Of a stretch of 64,000 bases of DNA, positions 32,175 through 42,513 are shown piece by piece; position 1 is the stretch's first letter, and every line of letters starts with the position of its first letter. Under the pieces are notes generated by a model. It saw nothing but the letters and a program-made list of their open reading frames with translations, made no database searches and was not told the origin of the DNA. This DNA is from Gammaproteobacteria bacterium (GTDB lineage: Bacteria > Pseudomonadota > Gammaproteobacteria > Steroidobacterales > GCA-2729495). Location: the NCBI GenBank assembly GCA_021773815.1, contig JAJFJS010000026.1, positions 68,693 to 132,692 of the forward strand. The letters run 5' to 3'. Position numbers and translations under genes: made by a program.

Positions 32175-34538
32175 CTAATTTGTAGGGGCACCCGACCGGC
32201 ACCCTGACGCCGTGACGGCCTCATTCCATGCGCGGGACCGATCCGGCCGATAGCGCTGCACGAGACGCAGTCGTCCGCCGTCACGCACCTCAAAGACAAG
32301 CGCACCGAGATCCCCGGTCGTCAGCACGCAGGCGCCCGTATCGCCCCAGCGCCGGCGGACCGCCTCGGCCGGAAATCCCCAGCGATTCCGGTACCCGGCC
32401 GCGAAGACGACGTACGCGGGACGCGTCGCCGCGACGAACGGCGGCGTCGAAGAACTCCGGCTGCCGTGATGAGGCGCGATCACGAGATCGACGGCCGACA
32501 GCACGCCCCGCGTGACGAGGTGTTGTTCAGCGCGCCGCTCGATATCGCCGGGCAACAGCACCGCGGCCGACGGCGAGCGCAGCAACAGCACGCAGGAGGC
32601 GTCATTCTCGCTCCACGGCCCCCCCGGCGCCGGCGTATCCGGATGCAATATGCGCAACGTGATCGCGCCGACCTGCCAGACTTGTCCGGCCCGACAGCGC
32701 TGGAATCGCGCCGCCGACCCGTCGAGCGGCGCCGACGCCAGCAGGTTGGTCCGCGGCCAGGCCGCGAGTACGCTCGCGGCGCCGCCGGCATGATCGGCAT
32801 CGGCATGCGAGACAATCATTCGCTCGAGTCGCCCGACGCCGAAATGCCGCAGCACCGGCAGCACGACATTGCGCCCTGCATCGGCACCGCTCCGATAGCG
32901 CGGACCGGCATCGAACAAGACCGCATGCGCGGGCGTCTGCAGCAACACCGCGAGCCCCTGACCGACGTCCATGACGACAACCCGCAGATCCGGCGCCGGC
33001 GCGGGTCGTGCGAAAAACGCGGTAACGGCCAGCAGCACCGCCGTCATGCCGAACCGCACGGGCAATGGACGCGGCCACAATACGATGACGATACCCGCGA
33101 TACCGAATCCGATCGCCGGTCCGTGCAGCGCAGGCACTGAGACGGCTATCCCCGGCCAGCCGTTCAGCCAGTACAGACACTCGGCAACCCGGGCGAGCAG
33201 CCATTCGGCCAGTCCGATCGCCGGCGCCGCAACGGATGGTGCCAGCAGCAAGGCGATGACGCCGACGAGCAGCGTCGGCACGAGCAACATCCCGAACAAC
33301 GGCACCATCACCAGGTTCGCCAGCGGTGCGATCAACGACACCTCGCCGAAGAACAGCCCGGTCAGCGGCAGCAACCCGATGCTCAGGCAGCCCTGCGCCC
33401 ACAGCAGCCCGCGCAGTTGCCGCCGCAGCCGCGCCGCCCGGGTCTGTCGCAGGTCCGGGTCATAGCGACGACCCAGACCGGCAAGCAACAGCACGAGCAC
33501 CGCACCGAACGACAGCCAGAATCCGGGCGCCAGGATCGCGAACGGTTCGATCCACAGCACGACGTACAGTGCGAGCGCCAGCGCGACGCGCGGCGGTATC
33601 GGACGGCGCACGCCGGTCATCGCGAGCACGCCGCAGGTCATGACCATCGCGCGCAACGTCGGCACCGAGAAACCGGCCAGCGCACTGTAGCCGACCGCCG
33701 CCGCAAACGCGGCGGCGCGCGCCCAGACCAGCGGTCGGCAGCGAATACCGAACCGCAGCAGCACACGACCACCGACACGCACCCCGAAAAAAGCAAGACC
33801 GGCCACGAGCCCGATATGCAGACCGGAGATCGCCATCAGGTGCGCCGTGCCGGTCCGGCGCAGCGCGGTCCAGGTCTGGTCATCGAGCGCCTGCCGGACA
33901 CCGACCGTCAGGGCGAGCGCAAAGCCAATGGCCCGCGCATCCGTCATCGCCGACCGCACGGCATCCGCGAGCCGCTGGCGAACCCCGGCCAGCCGGCAAC
34001 GCGCGGCAGTCGGCGCCAATCGCCGGTTGCCCGCCGATGCGCGCACGTAGCCGACGGCACCGATGGCGCGCCGGAACGCCCAGCGCTCGAAATCGAACGC
34101 GCCCGGGTTCAGCAACCCGCGTGGCCGGCGCAAGCGAACCGTCAGTTGCCAGCGTTCACCCGCGCGCACCGGCGATTCGGCGTCATACCAGCTGACATAG
34201 ACACGCTGTGGCACGCCGGCATCCCGCCCGGCAGTATCGACCGACCAGACGAACCGCTGCAGACCGGGCACGCCGCCCGGCAGATCGCAGACGACGCCCG
34301 TTACCCGCAGGTCATGGCCTTCCAGTTCGGGCGCCAGGCGGTCCTCCAGGGTCCATGCCCCGCCCAGCAGCGTCCAGCCAACCGGCAGCAGGGCAAAAAT
34401 CGCACGCGGACCGCACCACGTGCCGGCCAGCAGGACGACAATCGACAGCGCCTCCGGGCAGATCGCCATGAAATCCGTCGGCGCGACGAAACAAACGAAA
34501 AAAACAGCCGCCAAAGCAACGATTGCACCCGAAACCAT
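32175..34538 (-). CDS. comEC: ComEC/Rec2 DNA-uptake channel protein
   Basis: This is a large inner-membrane protein through which single-stranded DNA enters during transformation. It has an N-terminal membrane/OB region (DUF4131, about 1-190), the Competence domain (about 190-480, with ALRRTGTAHLMAISGLHIGLVAGL) and a C-terminal metallo-beta-lactamase-like domain (VVMDVGQGLAVLLQ, SHADADHAGGAASVLAAWP, APHHGSRSSST). I use ATG 34538 (787 residues) because the longer ORF reaches the divergent DUF2062 gene. The start has only a weak ribosome binding site. All zinc-ligand positions of the HxDxDH motif appear intact. Confidence 0.92.
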   Translation of the reverse strand: MVSGAIVALAAVFFVCFVAPTDFMAICPEALSIVVLLAGTWCGPRAIFALLPVGWTLLGGAWTLEDRLAPELEGHDLRVTGVVCDLPGGVPGLQRFVWSVDTAGRDAGVPQRVYVSWYDAESPVRAGERWQLTVRLRRPRGLLNPGAFDFERWAFRRAIGAVGYVRASAGNRRLAPTAARCRLAGVRQRLADAVRSAMTDARAIGFALALTVGVRQALDDQTWTALRRTGTAHLMAISGLHIGLVAGLAFFGVRVGGRVLLRFGIRCRPLVWARAAAFAAAVGYSALAGFSVPTLRAMVMTCGVLAMTGVRRPIPPRVALALALYVVLWIEPFAILAPGFWLSFGAVLVLLLAGLGRRYDPDLRQTRAARLRRQLRGLLWAQGCLSIGLLPLTGLFFGEVSLIAPLANLVMVPLFGMLLVPTLLVGVIALLLAPSVAAPAIGLAEWLLARVAECLYWLNGWPGIAVSVPALHGPAIGFGIAGIVIVLWPRPLPVRFGMTAVLLAVTAFFARPAPAPDLRVVVMDVGQGLAVLLQTPAHAVLFDAGPRYRSGADAGRNVVLPVLRHFGVGRLERMIVSHADADHAGGAASVLAAWPRTNLLASAPLDGSAARFQRCRAGQVWQVGAITLRILHPDTPAPGGPWSENDASCVLLLRSPSAAVLLPGDIERRAEQHLVTRGVLSAVDLVIAPHHGSRSSSTPPFVAATRPAYVVFAAGYRNRWGFPAEAVRRRWGDTGACVLTTGDLGALVFEVRDGGRLRLVQRYRPDRSRAWNEAVTASGCRSGAPTN

Positions 34539-34642
34539 ATTTCGCTTTGCCGTGGAAACTGGATAATCAAGCCCAGACCTTTTCGACGGGACCGATCGGC
34601 CCGGCTGATCAGTGACAATGAAACAGCGATCCATGGTAGGTG

Positions 34643-35158
34643 ATGCCCAGACGATTTTTCAGACGCGTTTCCCACGGTTATCTCCGCAAAGAGCGACCGT
34701 GGTTTCTGCGGCCGTTCGCTGCCCTGCTGGCGCACCCGACCTTCCTGTCGGTCAGTCGCCGCAGCATCGCGGGCGCCGTCTGGGTAGGGCTGTTCATCGC
34801 CCTGATGCCGTTGCCGGGCCAGACCTTCATCGCCCTGCTGGCCGCCCTCTTGCTGCGCGTCAACGTGCCGGTCGCGGCGGCCGCGACCTGGGCCACGAAC
34901 CCGGTGACGATGGGGCCGGTGTTTTACTGGGAGTACAGCCTGGGCCGGCTGATACTGGACATGCCACACCGACCCTTTCATATCGATCTGTCATGGGAAT
35001 GGGTCACGAGCGGGTTTCTCGCGATCTGGAAACCGTTGCTGCTGGGTTGTTTTATCTCGGCGACGATTGTCGCGTCAGTGAGTTTTGTTGCGATCAGCGT
35101 AATCTGGCGCCTGATCGTCGCGGCACGCTATCGGCGCCGGCATATCAGTACCCGCTGA
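34643..35158 (+). CDS. DUF2062 membrane protein
   Basis: This is a 171-residue protein with membrane helices around IAGAVWVGLFIALMPLPGQTFIALLAALLL and PLLLGCFISATIVASVSFVAISVIWRLIV. The N-terminus is Arg-rich. The segment VNVPVAAAATWATNPVTMGPVFYWEYSLG is the DUF2062 hallmark. Function unknown; relatives sit near glycosyltransferases or comEC. I take the second of the adjacent GTG-ATG codons as start. It is the only plus-strand gene between maf/rne and the small gene at 38.6 kb, and it converges with lolD 22 bases away. Confidence 0.88.
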   Translation: MPRRFFRRVSHGYLRKERPWFLRPFAALLAHPTFLSVSRRSIAGAVWVGLFIALMPLPGQTFIALLAALLLRVNVPVAAAATWATNPVTMGPVFYWEYSLGRLILDMPHRPFHIDLSWEWVTSGFLAIWKPLLLGCFISATIVASVSFVAISVIWRLIVAARYRRRHISTR

Positions 35159-35180
35159 CCGACCGACCGGCTGGCGCAAA

Positions 35181-35990
35181 TCAGGAGCTGCCGGCCGCGC
35201 CAATCGACGACGGCGCCGGCACCGGTGCGGCGACGTCATGCAACGCGCCGTCGCGAAGCTCGAGCACGCGGGACATGCGGCCGGCGATTTCCGCCGAATG
35301 CGTGACGATCACGAGGCTCGTGCCCGTTTCTGCATTCAGTTCCAGCATCAGGTCGAGCGTCTGCAGTCCCGATCGGTGATCGAGATTGCCGGTCGGTTCA
35401 TCGGCGAGGACGACGGCCGGATTCGTCACGAGCGCCCGCGCAACCGCCACTCGCTGACGCTCGCCGCCGGACAGTTCCCCGGGACGATGGTGCAATCGTT
35501 CGCCCAGCCCCACCCGGCGCAGCAGGTGTTCGGCAGTCGCGTTGATTTGCGTAACCGTGCCGCGTCGGAGCAGCAGCGGCATCGCGACATTCTCCAGCGC
35601 CGAGAACTCCGGCAGCAGGTGATGAAACTGGTACACGTAGCCGAGCGAGCGATTCCGCAGCCGCCCGCGCTCGCTGCTGTTCAGGCGCGCGAGTTCCTGC
35701 CCGAAGATCAGGACCTGCCCGGCCGACGGCCGGTCCAGTCCGCCGAGCAACTGCAACAGCGTTGTCTTGCCGGCGCCCGATTCACCGATGATCGCCAGCG
35801 TCTCGCCGCGTTCGACGACAAGTTCGACGTCTTTCAGGACCTGCAGATCACGGCCGCCCTCGTCGAACCGCTTGCCGAGCCCCACGCAGCGCAGCGGCAC
35901 GCCGGCCGATGCGTCGCCGTCAGTTGTTGTCGCCGCCGTCATGCGCACGTCGCCCGATTGTTTTGCATCCGTCTTGTTCCCGTCAATCAT
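35181..35990 (-). CDS. lolD: Lipoprotein-releasing ABC transporter ATPase LolD
   Basis: This ATPase powers release of outer-membrane lipoproteins from the inner membrane to LolA. Walker [24 protein letters not shown], the Q-loop [21 protein letters not shown] (the [14 protein letters not shown] segment is typical of LolD), signature [15 protein letters not shown] and Walker [13 protein letters not shown] are all present. A roughly 35-residue hydrophilic N-terminal extension precedes the ABC core (269 residues against about 230 usually), so the true start may be internal. It overlaps the upstream permease gene by eight bases. Confidence 0.95.
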   Translation of the reverse strand: MIDGNKTDAKQSGDVRMTAATTTDGDASAGVPLRCVGLGKRFDEGGRDLQVLKDVELVVERGETLAIIGESGAGKTTLLQLLGGLDRPSAGQVLIFGQELARLNSSERGRLRNRSLGYVYQFHHLLPEFSALENVAMPLLLRRGTVTQINATAEHLLRRVGLGERLHHRPGELSGGERQRVAVARALVTNPAVVLADEPTGNLDHRSGLQTLDLMLELNAETGTSLVIVTHSAEIAGRMSRVLELRDGALHDVAAPVPAPSSIGAAGSS

Positions 35991-37230
35991 GTCGTAACGC
36001 TTCGGCCGGCTCGGTCACGGCGCCGCGCCATGCCGGGTAGACCGTCGATAAAAAGGCCAACAGGACCGCGATTCCGGCAACCTGCACGACGTCACCGAGC
36101 CGGACCTGGCTCGGAAAGTCGCTGATGAAATAGATATCCGGCGCGAGGAACCTGAAACCGATCAGCCGCTCCACGCCGGCCACGATCCAGTCGAGATTCG
36201 TCGCGATGCCGACGCCGAACAGCACGCCGAACGCGGTGCCAACGAGACCGATCAATGCGCCCTGCGTCATGAAGATGCCGAGCACACCGGCCGGCGAAGC
36301 GCCGAGCGTACGCAGGATCGCGATCTCGGAGCGCTTTTCCCGCACCACCATGACCAGCGTCGATACGATATTAAAGGCCGCCACCGCGACAACCAACAGC
36401 AGGATCACAAAAACGATCGATTTCGTCAGCTGTATGGAGCGAAAGAAATTCGCATGTTGCCGCGTCCAGTCCGTGATAAACACATCGCGGCCGAGTGACT
36501 CGGCTATCGTCCTCACGACCGAGGGCGCGCGCAGCGGATCCGCGACGCTGATGCGCACGCCCGATACCGCATCGCCGAGCCGAAACAATCGTGCCGCATC
36601 ATCGACGTTGATATACGCCAGACCGCGGTCATATTCATACATGCCGGCTGAAAAAATTCCACCGACCTCGAAGCGCCGCATCCGCGGCACCATTCCGGCC
36701 GGCGTCGCCGTCCCCTGGGAAATCATCAGGATCAACCGGTCGCCGATGCCGGCGCCGAGCAGTTCGGCCAACTCGCGGCCGATAACGATGCGGTAGGCGC
36801 CCGATTCCAGCGAGCGAAGATCGCCCTGCTCCATGAGCTCACCGATGCCCGACGTTCGCAATTCGGCATCCGGATCGATACCGCGCAGTTCGACGCCCTT
36901 GATTTCCGCATCACCGATAAGCATGCCCTGCCCGCCGACGAAACGCGCGACGGAGACCGTCGCCGGATCGGCCATCACGATATCCTGCACGAGTCGCCAT
37001 TCTTCCAGCCGGCCGTCGATGCCGGTGATCGCGGCATGCGAAACGATCTGCAAAATCCGCGTACGCACTTCGTGTTCGAAACCATTCATCACCGACAGCA
37101 CAATAATCAGCACGGCGACGGCGACGCCGATACCCGTGACCGAAATCAATGAGATGAACGAGATGAATCGATTCTTGTTGCGCGATCTCAGGTAACGCAA
37201 CGCGACGGCCAGTTCGAGCGGCTTCAGCAT
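35983..37230 (-). CDS. lolE: Lipoprotein-releasing ABC transporter permease (LolC/LolE family), second copy
   Basis: This is a 415-residue permease with one N-terminal membrane segment ([31 protein letters not shown]), a large periplasmic domain (about 60-260) and three C-terminal segments. [13 protein letters not shown] and [17 protein letters not shown], the cytoplasmic coupling loop, are family signatures. It is 12 bases downstream of the first permease gene and is followed by lolD. The LolC/LolE assignment between the two paralogues is by position only, as I cannot tell by eye which one carries the LolA-binding hook. Confidence 0.88.
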   Translation of the reverse strand: MLKPLELAVALRYLRSRNKNRFISFISLISVTGIGVAVAVLIIVLSVMNGFEHEVRTRILQIVSHAAITGIDGRLEEWRLVQDIVMADPATVSVARFVGGQGMLIGDAEIKGVELRGIDPDAELRTSGIGELMEQGDLRSLESGAYRIVIGRELAELLGAGIGDRLILMISQGTATPAGMVPRMRRFEVGGIFSAGMYEYDRGLAYINVDDAARLFRLGDAVSGVRISVADPLRAPSVVRTIAESLGRDVFITDWTRQHANFFRSIQLTKSIVFVILLLVVAVAAFNIVSTLVMVVREKRSEIAILRTLGASPAGVLGIFMTQGALIGLVGTAFGVLFGVGIATNLDWIVAGVERLIGFRFLAPDIYFISDFPSQVRLGDVVQVAGIAVLLAFLSTVYPAWRGAVTEPAEALRHD

Positions 37231-37242
37231 CGAGTCGGCCTC

Positions 37243-38493
37243 TTATTCATAGCGCAGCACCTCGGCGGGCGCGACGCCGGCGGCGCGCAGCGCCGGATAG
37301 ACGGTCGCCAGCGCCGTCATGACGAGTGCGGTGACCGCAATCCAGAGCACGTCGGCGGCCTGCAAGTCCGCCGGCAGCGACGTCAGGTAGTACACATCGG
37401 CCGGCATGAACTGAAAGCCGAACAATTTTTCGAGGCGCGGTGCCAATTGATCGATATTGGTCGCCATGACGACGCCGAGCGCGACGCCCGCGGTCACGCC
37501 GACCCAGCCGACGACAATGCCCTGGAAAGCGAAGACCTGCACGATCGTGCGGCGCGAAAAGCCCAGCGTACGCAGGATGGCGATGCCCGAACGCTTGTCC
37601 GTCACGACCATGACCAGCGTTGCGACGATATTGAATACGGCCACGGCGACAATCAGCGACAGCAATAGCGTCATCATGATCTTCTCAATACGAACGGCCC
37701 GGAAATAGGTAGCGTTGTCCTGCGTCCAGTCGCGCACGCCGACCTCGATTCCGCTGCGGAGTGTCCAGTCTCCTGCCCATGACCTGACGGCGGACGGTGC
37801 CGAAAAAACATCCTGCATCTTGACCCGCAAACCGACCGACGGCGTCGCGATGCCGGCCATCACGCGAGCGTCATCGAGATGCACGATCGCGCGAATGCCG
37901 TCATGATCGCGGAGACCCAGTTCGAAGATGCCGACGACCGTGAAGCGCCGTAAGCGCGTATCGAGGCCGACGCCAGCCACCTTGCGCGGCGCCATGACGG
38001 TCAGCGCATCACCGGGGCGCACTCCCAGCTTGAGCGCCAACGCCCGGCCCAGGATGATGCCGTTGCCGCCGGAGCGGAGATCAGCCAGCGCCCCGACCCG
38101 CATGTGGCCGCCGACTTCCGAGAGGCGTTCTTCGAGCGCCGGCTCGACGCCGGTCAGCAGCGCCCCGGACAGGTCCTGACCACCCGACAGCATCACCTCG
38201 AGCTCGACGAACGGCGCCGTGGCCTCGATGCCCGGCAGTTCGGCGATATCCCGGCGCAGGTCCTGCCACGGCAATGCTTCGTTCACGGGCGTGATCGACG
38301 CGTGACCGGCCAGGCTCAGCAGTCGCGAGCGCAGTTCGTTTTCGAACCCGTTCATGACCGACAGCACGACGATCAGCGCCGCCACGCCCAGCGCGACGCC
38401 GGTAACCGATGCGATGCTGACGAAGGACACGAAGCCGTTGCTGCGCTGGGTCCGCAGGTAGCGCAGGCCGATGAAAATGGCGACCGGTCGCAT
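37243..38493 (-). CDS. lolC: Lipoprotein-releasing ABC transporter permease (LolC/LolE family), first copy
   Basis: This is a 416-residue permease starting at ATG 38493 (MRPVAIFIGLRYLRTQRSNGF), the family N-terminus. The longer ORF start adds 67 residues with no membrane or family character. It shows NGFENELRSRLLSLAGHASIT, a periplasmic domain, [23 protein letters not shown] and FMPADVYYLTSLPADLQ, all typical. It heads a lolC-lolE-lolD run, with both permeases before the ATPase, unlike the C-D-E order of E. coli. Confidence 0.9.
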   Translation of the reverse strand: MRPVAIFIGLRYLRTQRSNGFVSFVSIASVTGVALGVAALIVVLSVMNGFENELRSRLLSLAGHASITPVNEALPWQDLRRDIAELPGIEATAPFVELEVMLSGGQDLSGALLTGVEPALEERLSEVGGHMRVGALADLRSGGNGIILGRALALKLGVRPGDALTVMAPRKVAGVGLDTRLRRFTVVGIFELGLRDHDGIRAIVHLDDARVMAGIATPSVGLRVKMQDVFSAPSAVRSWAGDWTLRSGIEVGVRDWTQDNATYFRAVRIEKIMMTLLLSLIVAVAVFNIVATLVMVVTDKRSGIAILRTLGFSRRTIVQVFAFQGIVVGWVGVTAGVALGVVMATNIDQLAPRLEKLFGFQFMPADVYYLTSLPADLQAADVLWIAVTALVMTALATVYPALRAAGVAPAEVLRYE

Positions 38494-38636
38494 CAACACA
38501 GCGCCGACCGGGCGCCGCAGCGCCCGGACATAGCGAGCGGGTACACCATTTGCATGGGCATGTCCATAGACCGTGACGTTTCTCTGCAAACCCGGGCAGG
38601 GTAAAATCGACGTCAAGTATACCTTGGGAGATGAAC

Positions 38637-38921
38637 ATGATTCGGCACAAATGTCTGGCGCTGGCCGCTGTTGCGGCGCTGTACACCATGGCACCCGTTC
38701 ATGCGGATTCCCTGATCATCGGCAATATCGATCCGTCCGGCGCTGCGCTGTCCGCGAGACCGAAGCGCGGCATGAGCATGGAAACCGTCGAGTCGAAATG
38801 GGGCGAGCCCGAAGCCAAACGCGGCTCCGTCGGTGATCCGCCGATTGCCCGCTGGGAATACGCAAACTTCGTCGTGTATTTCGAATACAGCAACGTCATT
38901 CACGCCGTCAAAAAACCCTGA
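38637..38921 (+). CDS. Small secreted protein of unknown function
   Basis: This is a 94-residue protein with a signal peptide (CLALAAVAALYTMAPVHA, cleavage near residue 23) and a compact mature domain with PKRGMSMETVESKWGEPEAK and PIARWEYANFVVYFEYSNVIHAV. I recognise this as a recurrent small family in gammaproteobacteria, reminiscent of SmpA/OmlA-like folds, without known function. The second ATG (38637) is preferred, since GGGAG lies six bases upstream of it and directly abuts the first ATG. It is divergent from lolC, and TAAAAT about 25 bases upstream could be a -10 element. Confidence 0.8.
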   Translation: MIRHKCLALAAVAALYTMAPVHADSLIIGNIDPSGAALSARPKRGMSMETVESKWGEPEAKRGSVGDPPIARWEYANFVVYFEYSNVIHAVKKP

Positions 38922-39024
38922 CCGAACCGCCGCGCGCTGAATCGGGCGGCCGGGCCTTTCATCCGGCGCGACGGATGGGCTATCCTCGCGCCCTTCTTAT
39001 CCGTCCCTGGCCGTATTCCCCGCT

Positions 39025-42000
39025 ATGCCCTCGCCCGTGCTCGTCAACGAGAGACTACCGCTTCCGCAACATCCCGGTGAGCGGGTGCGATGGGGCAAGG
39101 CCTACGGTTGCGCCAAGTCGCTGGCCATCGCCGAACTGGCCGCTGCCGCCAAGCGCACCGTGCTGGTGCTCGCGGCCGGCATAACCGAAGCGGAAGCGCT
39201 GGCCCACGAGATTGGATTCTTCCGCGGCGGCAAGGATCCCGAACTGTTTCCGGATCTCGAGGTACTCCCGTATGACAGTTTCAGCCCGCATCAGGACCTG
39301 ATTGCGCGTCGGCTGAACGCCCTGAACCGCCTGCATCGCGAGCCCGGCATGCTGCTGGTCACCGCCGCCCCGGCCCTGCTGCCGTGCCTGCCGCCGACGC
39401 CGTACCTGGCCGGCCGCAGCATCACGCTGCAGGTCGGTCAGGCGCTGAGTCAGCAGCGTTTCCGCGAACAACTCGAGGACACCGGCTACCAGCGCGTCGC
39501 GCAGGTGGCCGAGCACGGTGACTACGCAGTGCGCGGTTCGCTCGTGGATTTTTTCCCGAGCGGGCACGGCACGCCGATCCGCGTCGATTTTTTCGACGAG
39601 CGGATCGAGACCCTGCGCGAATTCGATCCCGACTCACAGATCTCGGTGGCCCGAATCGATGCGCTGGATACGTTACCCGCACGCGAAATTCCGCTCGACG
39701 AGGCGTCGATCCGGGAGTTCCGGCGCCGCTATCGGCAGCGCTTCGAGGGCAATCCCGCGCGTTCGTCGATCTACCGTGAGGTAACGGAGCGGCGTCTGCC
39801 CGGCGGCATCGAAAACTACCTGCCGCTGTTCTTCGATGAGACCGCGTGTTTCTGGGACTACTTGCCGGCGGACGCGCTGATCATTACCAGCGGCAACATC
39901 GACACGGCCCTCGCTGCCGCGTGGACGCAAGTCTGCGAGCGCCACGCGCAGACGCATGACGACCCGGAACGGCCCGTGCTGGCGCCGGACGAGTTATTTG
40001 TCGGGCCCGAGCGCCACGCCGAACGCCTGGCCGGCTACCCGCTGCTGCAACTCGACACTCACGAGATACCGGCCGACGACGATGCGCTGCCGTTCGCCAA
40101 TCTCGATATCACCGCACCGCCGGGCATGTTGATCAACCACCGCGACAAAGAGCCCACGCGCGGGCTGCGCCGGTTCCTCGCCGGGCACGACGGGCGCATC
40201 CTGTTCGGCGCCGAATCGGCCGGCCGGCGAGAACTGTTGACGGAGACGTTGCGCGAGCAACGGGCCGCCGCCGGCACCATCGCGTCGTGGTCCGAATTTG
40301 TCGGGTCAGCGGCGCGTTCGGCCGTAACGGTCGCCCCGCTCGACAAGGGCGCGGTGCTGACCGGATCAGGTATCACGATCCTGTCGGAACAGGAATTGTT
40401 CGGACTGAAGCCGAAACGGCGCCGGCGACACCGACGCGTCCAGACACCCGAAGCGTTGATCAGCGACCTGACGAGCCTGCTGCCCGGCGCGCCCGTCGTC
40501 CACGCCGAGCACGGCGTCGGTCGCTACGTCGGCCTGACGACCCTGACAATCGACGACCTGCAGACCGAGTTCGTCACGCTCGAATACGCCGGCGGCGATC
40601 GTCTGCATGTACCGGTCGCGTCGCTGCACCTGATCTCGCGATATACCGGTGCCGGCCCGGAGCACGCGCCGTTGCACCGGCTCGGCTCTGATCAATGGGC
40701 CCGGGCACGTAACAAGGCGGCGGAAAAGATTCGCGACGTCGCAGCCGAGTTGCTCGAACTGTATGCCCGGCGGGCCGCCCGCGCCGGACATCGCTATCAC
40801 ATCGATCCGGGCGACTGCGAGCGTTTCGCCGCCGGCTTCCCGTTCACCGTTACCGATGACCAGGGCCGCGCCATCGACGAGGTCACGGCGGACCTGGCCT
40901 CGTCGAATCCGATGGATCGCCTCGTCTGCGGCGACGTCGGTTTCGGCAAGACCGAGGTTGCGCTGCGCGCGGCATTCATCGCCGTATCCAACGGGCGCCA
41001 GGTCGCCGTGCTCGTGCCGACGACGCTGCTCGCGCAGCAGCACTACCAGACCTTCGCCGACCGGTTCGCGGACTGGCCGGTCAACATCGAGGTCCTGTCA
41101 CGATTCAGAAACCAGTCCGCGAGCGACGAGGTCATCGACGGCCTCGCCTCCGGGCAAGTCGACATCGTGATCGGCACGCATCGATTGCTGTCGACACAAA
41201 TAGAGTTCAAAAATCTCGGCGTCGTCATCGTCGACGAGGAGCATCGCTTCGGCGTCCGCCACAAGGAACGCCTCAAGGCGCTGCGCACCGAGGTCGATAT
41301 CCTGACGCTAACGGCCACGCCCATCCCGCGCACCCTGAATATGGCGCTCGGCAACCTGCGGGAACTTTCTCTGATCACGACACCGCCCGAGACGCGCTTG
41401 TCGATCAAGACGTTCGTGACGCAATGGAACGAGCGCATCATTCGCGAAGCCTGCCTGCGCGAACTCAAACGCGGCGGCCAGGTGTTTTTCGTGCATAACC
41501 GGATCGAGGACATCGAGAAGATCGCGCGATCGATCGCCGATCTCGTGCCCGAGAGCGAAGTGGAGTTCGCCCACGGACGAATGCGGGAGCGCGATCTCGA
41601 GCGCATCATGGGCGATTTCTACCATCGGCGATTTCATATTCTCGTCTGCACCGCGATTGTCGAAAGCGGGCTCGACGTGCCGTCCGCCAACACGATCATC
41701 ATCAATCGCGCCGACCGGTTCGGGCTCGCGCAATTACACCAGTTGCGCGGCCGCGTCGGGCGCTCGCACCATCAGGCGTTTGCCTATCTGCTCGCCCCGC
41801 CGCGACACACATTGACGGCCGATGCGCAGAAGCGGCTCGATGCCATCGAATCGCTCGAAGACCTTGGCGCGGGGTTCGTGCTGGCGACCCACGACCTCGA
41901 GATCCGCGGCGCCGGGGAACTGCTCGGCGAAGGTCAGAGCGGACAGATTCAGGAGATCGGCTTTTCGCTCTACAACGAGATGCTGTCCCGCACCGTCGAG

Positions 42001-42492
42001 GCACTGCGCAACGGCCTCGAACCGGATCTCGATATCGACACGAGTTCAGGCGCCGACATCAACCTGCACGTGCCGGCCCTGTTGCCCGACGATTACCTGC
42101 CGGACGTGCACCTGCGACTCGTCCACTACAAGCGTATCGCCAGCGCGCGGGACCGCACCGAACTCGACCGGCTGCAGGTGGAACTGATCGACCGCTTCGG
42201 TCTGCTGCCGACAGCAACCAAAAACCTGTTTCGTATCACCGCCATCCGGCTACGCGCCAGTCCGCTCGGTATCCGGCGACTGGAACTCGGCACATTGGGC
42301 GGACTCATCGAATTCACGAAGGCGACAACTGTCGATCCCGCGGCGCTCGTCCGCTTGCTGCAAAACGAACCCGGGCGATTCAAACTGGATCGGCGCCAGC
42401 GGCTCCGGATCACCGAGGATCTCGACGACACCGAACGGCGCTTCGGATTTGCCGCGGAGCTCGTGGATATGCTTTCATCCGTGCCTGACTGA
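39025..42492 (+). CDS. mfd: Transcription-repair coupling factor Mfd
   Basis: Mfd removes stalled RNA polymerase from DNA lesions and recruits UvrA. The N-terminal UvrB-like domains (1-350) begin with GERVRWGKAYGCAKSLAIAEL. The RNA-polymerase-interacting domain (about 480-560) contains VHAEHGVGRYVGLTTL. The motor follows with Walker A GDVGFGKTEVALRAAF (about 635), VDEEHRFGVRHKERLKAL, the TATPIPRTLNMAL motif, and the RecG-like C-terminus (HQLRGRVGRSHHQAFAYLL). The length of 1155 residues is standard. Confidence 0.97.
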   Translation: MPSPVLVNERLPLPQHPGERVRWGKAYGCAKSLAIAELAAAAKRTVLVLAAGITEAEALAHEIGFFRGGKDPELFPDLEVLPYDSFSPHQDLIARRLNALNRLHREPGMLLVTAAPALLPCLPPTPYLAGRSITLQVGQALSQQRFREQLEDTGYQRVAQVAEHGDYAVRGSLVDFFPSGHGTPIRVDFFDERIETLREFDPDSQISVARIDALDTLPAREIPLDEASIREFRRRYRQRFEGNPARSSIYREVTERRLPGGIENYLPLFFDETACFWDYLPADALIITSGNIDTALAAAWTQVCERHAQTHDDPERPVLAPDELFVGPERHAERLAGYPLLQLDTHEIPADDDALPFANLDITAPPGMLINHRDKEPTRGLRRFLAGHDGRILFGAESAGRRELLTETLREQRAAAGTIASWSEFVGSAARSAVTVAPLDKGAVLTGSGITILSEQELFGLKPKRRRRHRRVQTPEALISDLTSLLPGAPVVHAEHGVGRYVGLTTLTIDDLQTEFVTLEYAGGDRLHVPVASLHLISRYTGAGPEHAPLHRLGSDQWARARNKAAEKIRDVAAELLELYARRAARAGHRYHIDPGDCERFAAGFPFTVTDDQGRAIDEVTADLASSNPMDRLVCGDVGFGKTEVALRAAFIAVSNGRQVAVLVPTTLLAQQHYQTFADRFADWPVNIEVLSRFRNQSASDEVIDGLASGQVDIVIGTHRLLSTQIEFKNLGVVIVDEEHRFGVRHKERLKALRTEVDILTLTATPIPRTLNMALGNLRELSLITTPPETRLSIKTFVTQWNERIIREACLRELKRGGQVFFVHNRIEDIEKIARSIADLVPESEVEFAHGRMRERDLERIMGDFYHRRFHILVCTAIVESGLDVPSANTIIINRADRFGLAQLHQLRGRVGRSHHQAFAYLLAPPRHTLTADAQKRLDAIESLEDLGAGFVLATHDLEIRGAGELLGEGQSGQIQEIGFSLYNEMLSRTVEALRNGLEPDLDIDTSSGADINLHVPALLPDDYLPDVHLRLVHYKRIASARDRTELDRLQVELIDRFGLLPTATKNLFRITAIRLRASPLGIRRLELGTLGGLIEFTKATTVDPAALVRLLQNEPGRFKLDRRQRLRITEDLDDTERRFGFAAELVDMLSSVPD

Positions 42493-42513
42493 AACGCGCC
42501 CGGAATCCCGCCC

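Noticed and set aside
32466-34643. Plus-strand ORFs of 224 and 408 codons opposite comEC
   Set aside because: The 408-codon frame is Arg/His/Gln-rich shadow sequence. The ComEC frame has the Competence and beta-lactamase-like motifs.
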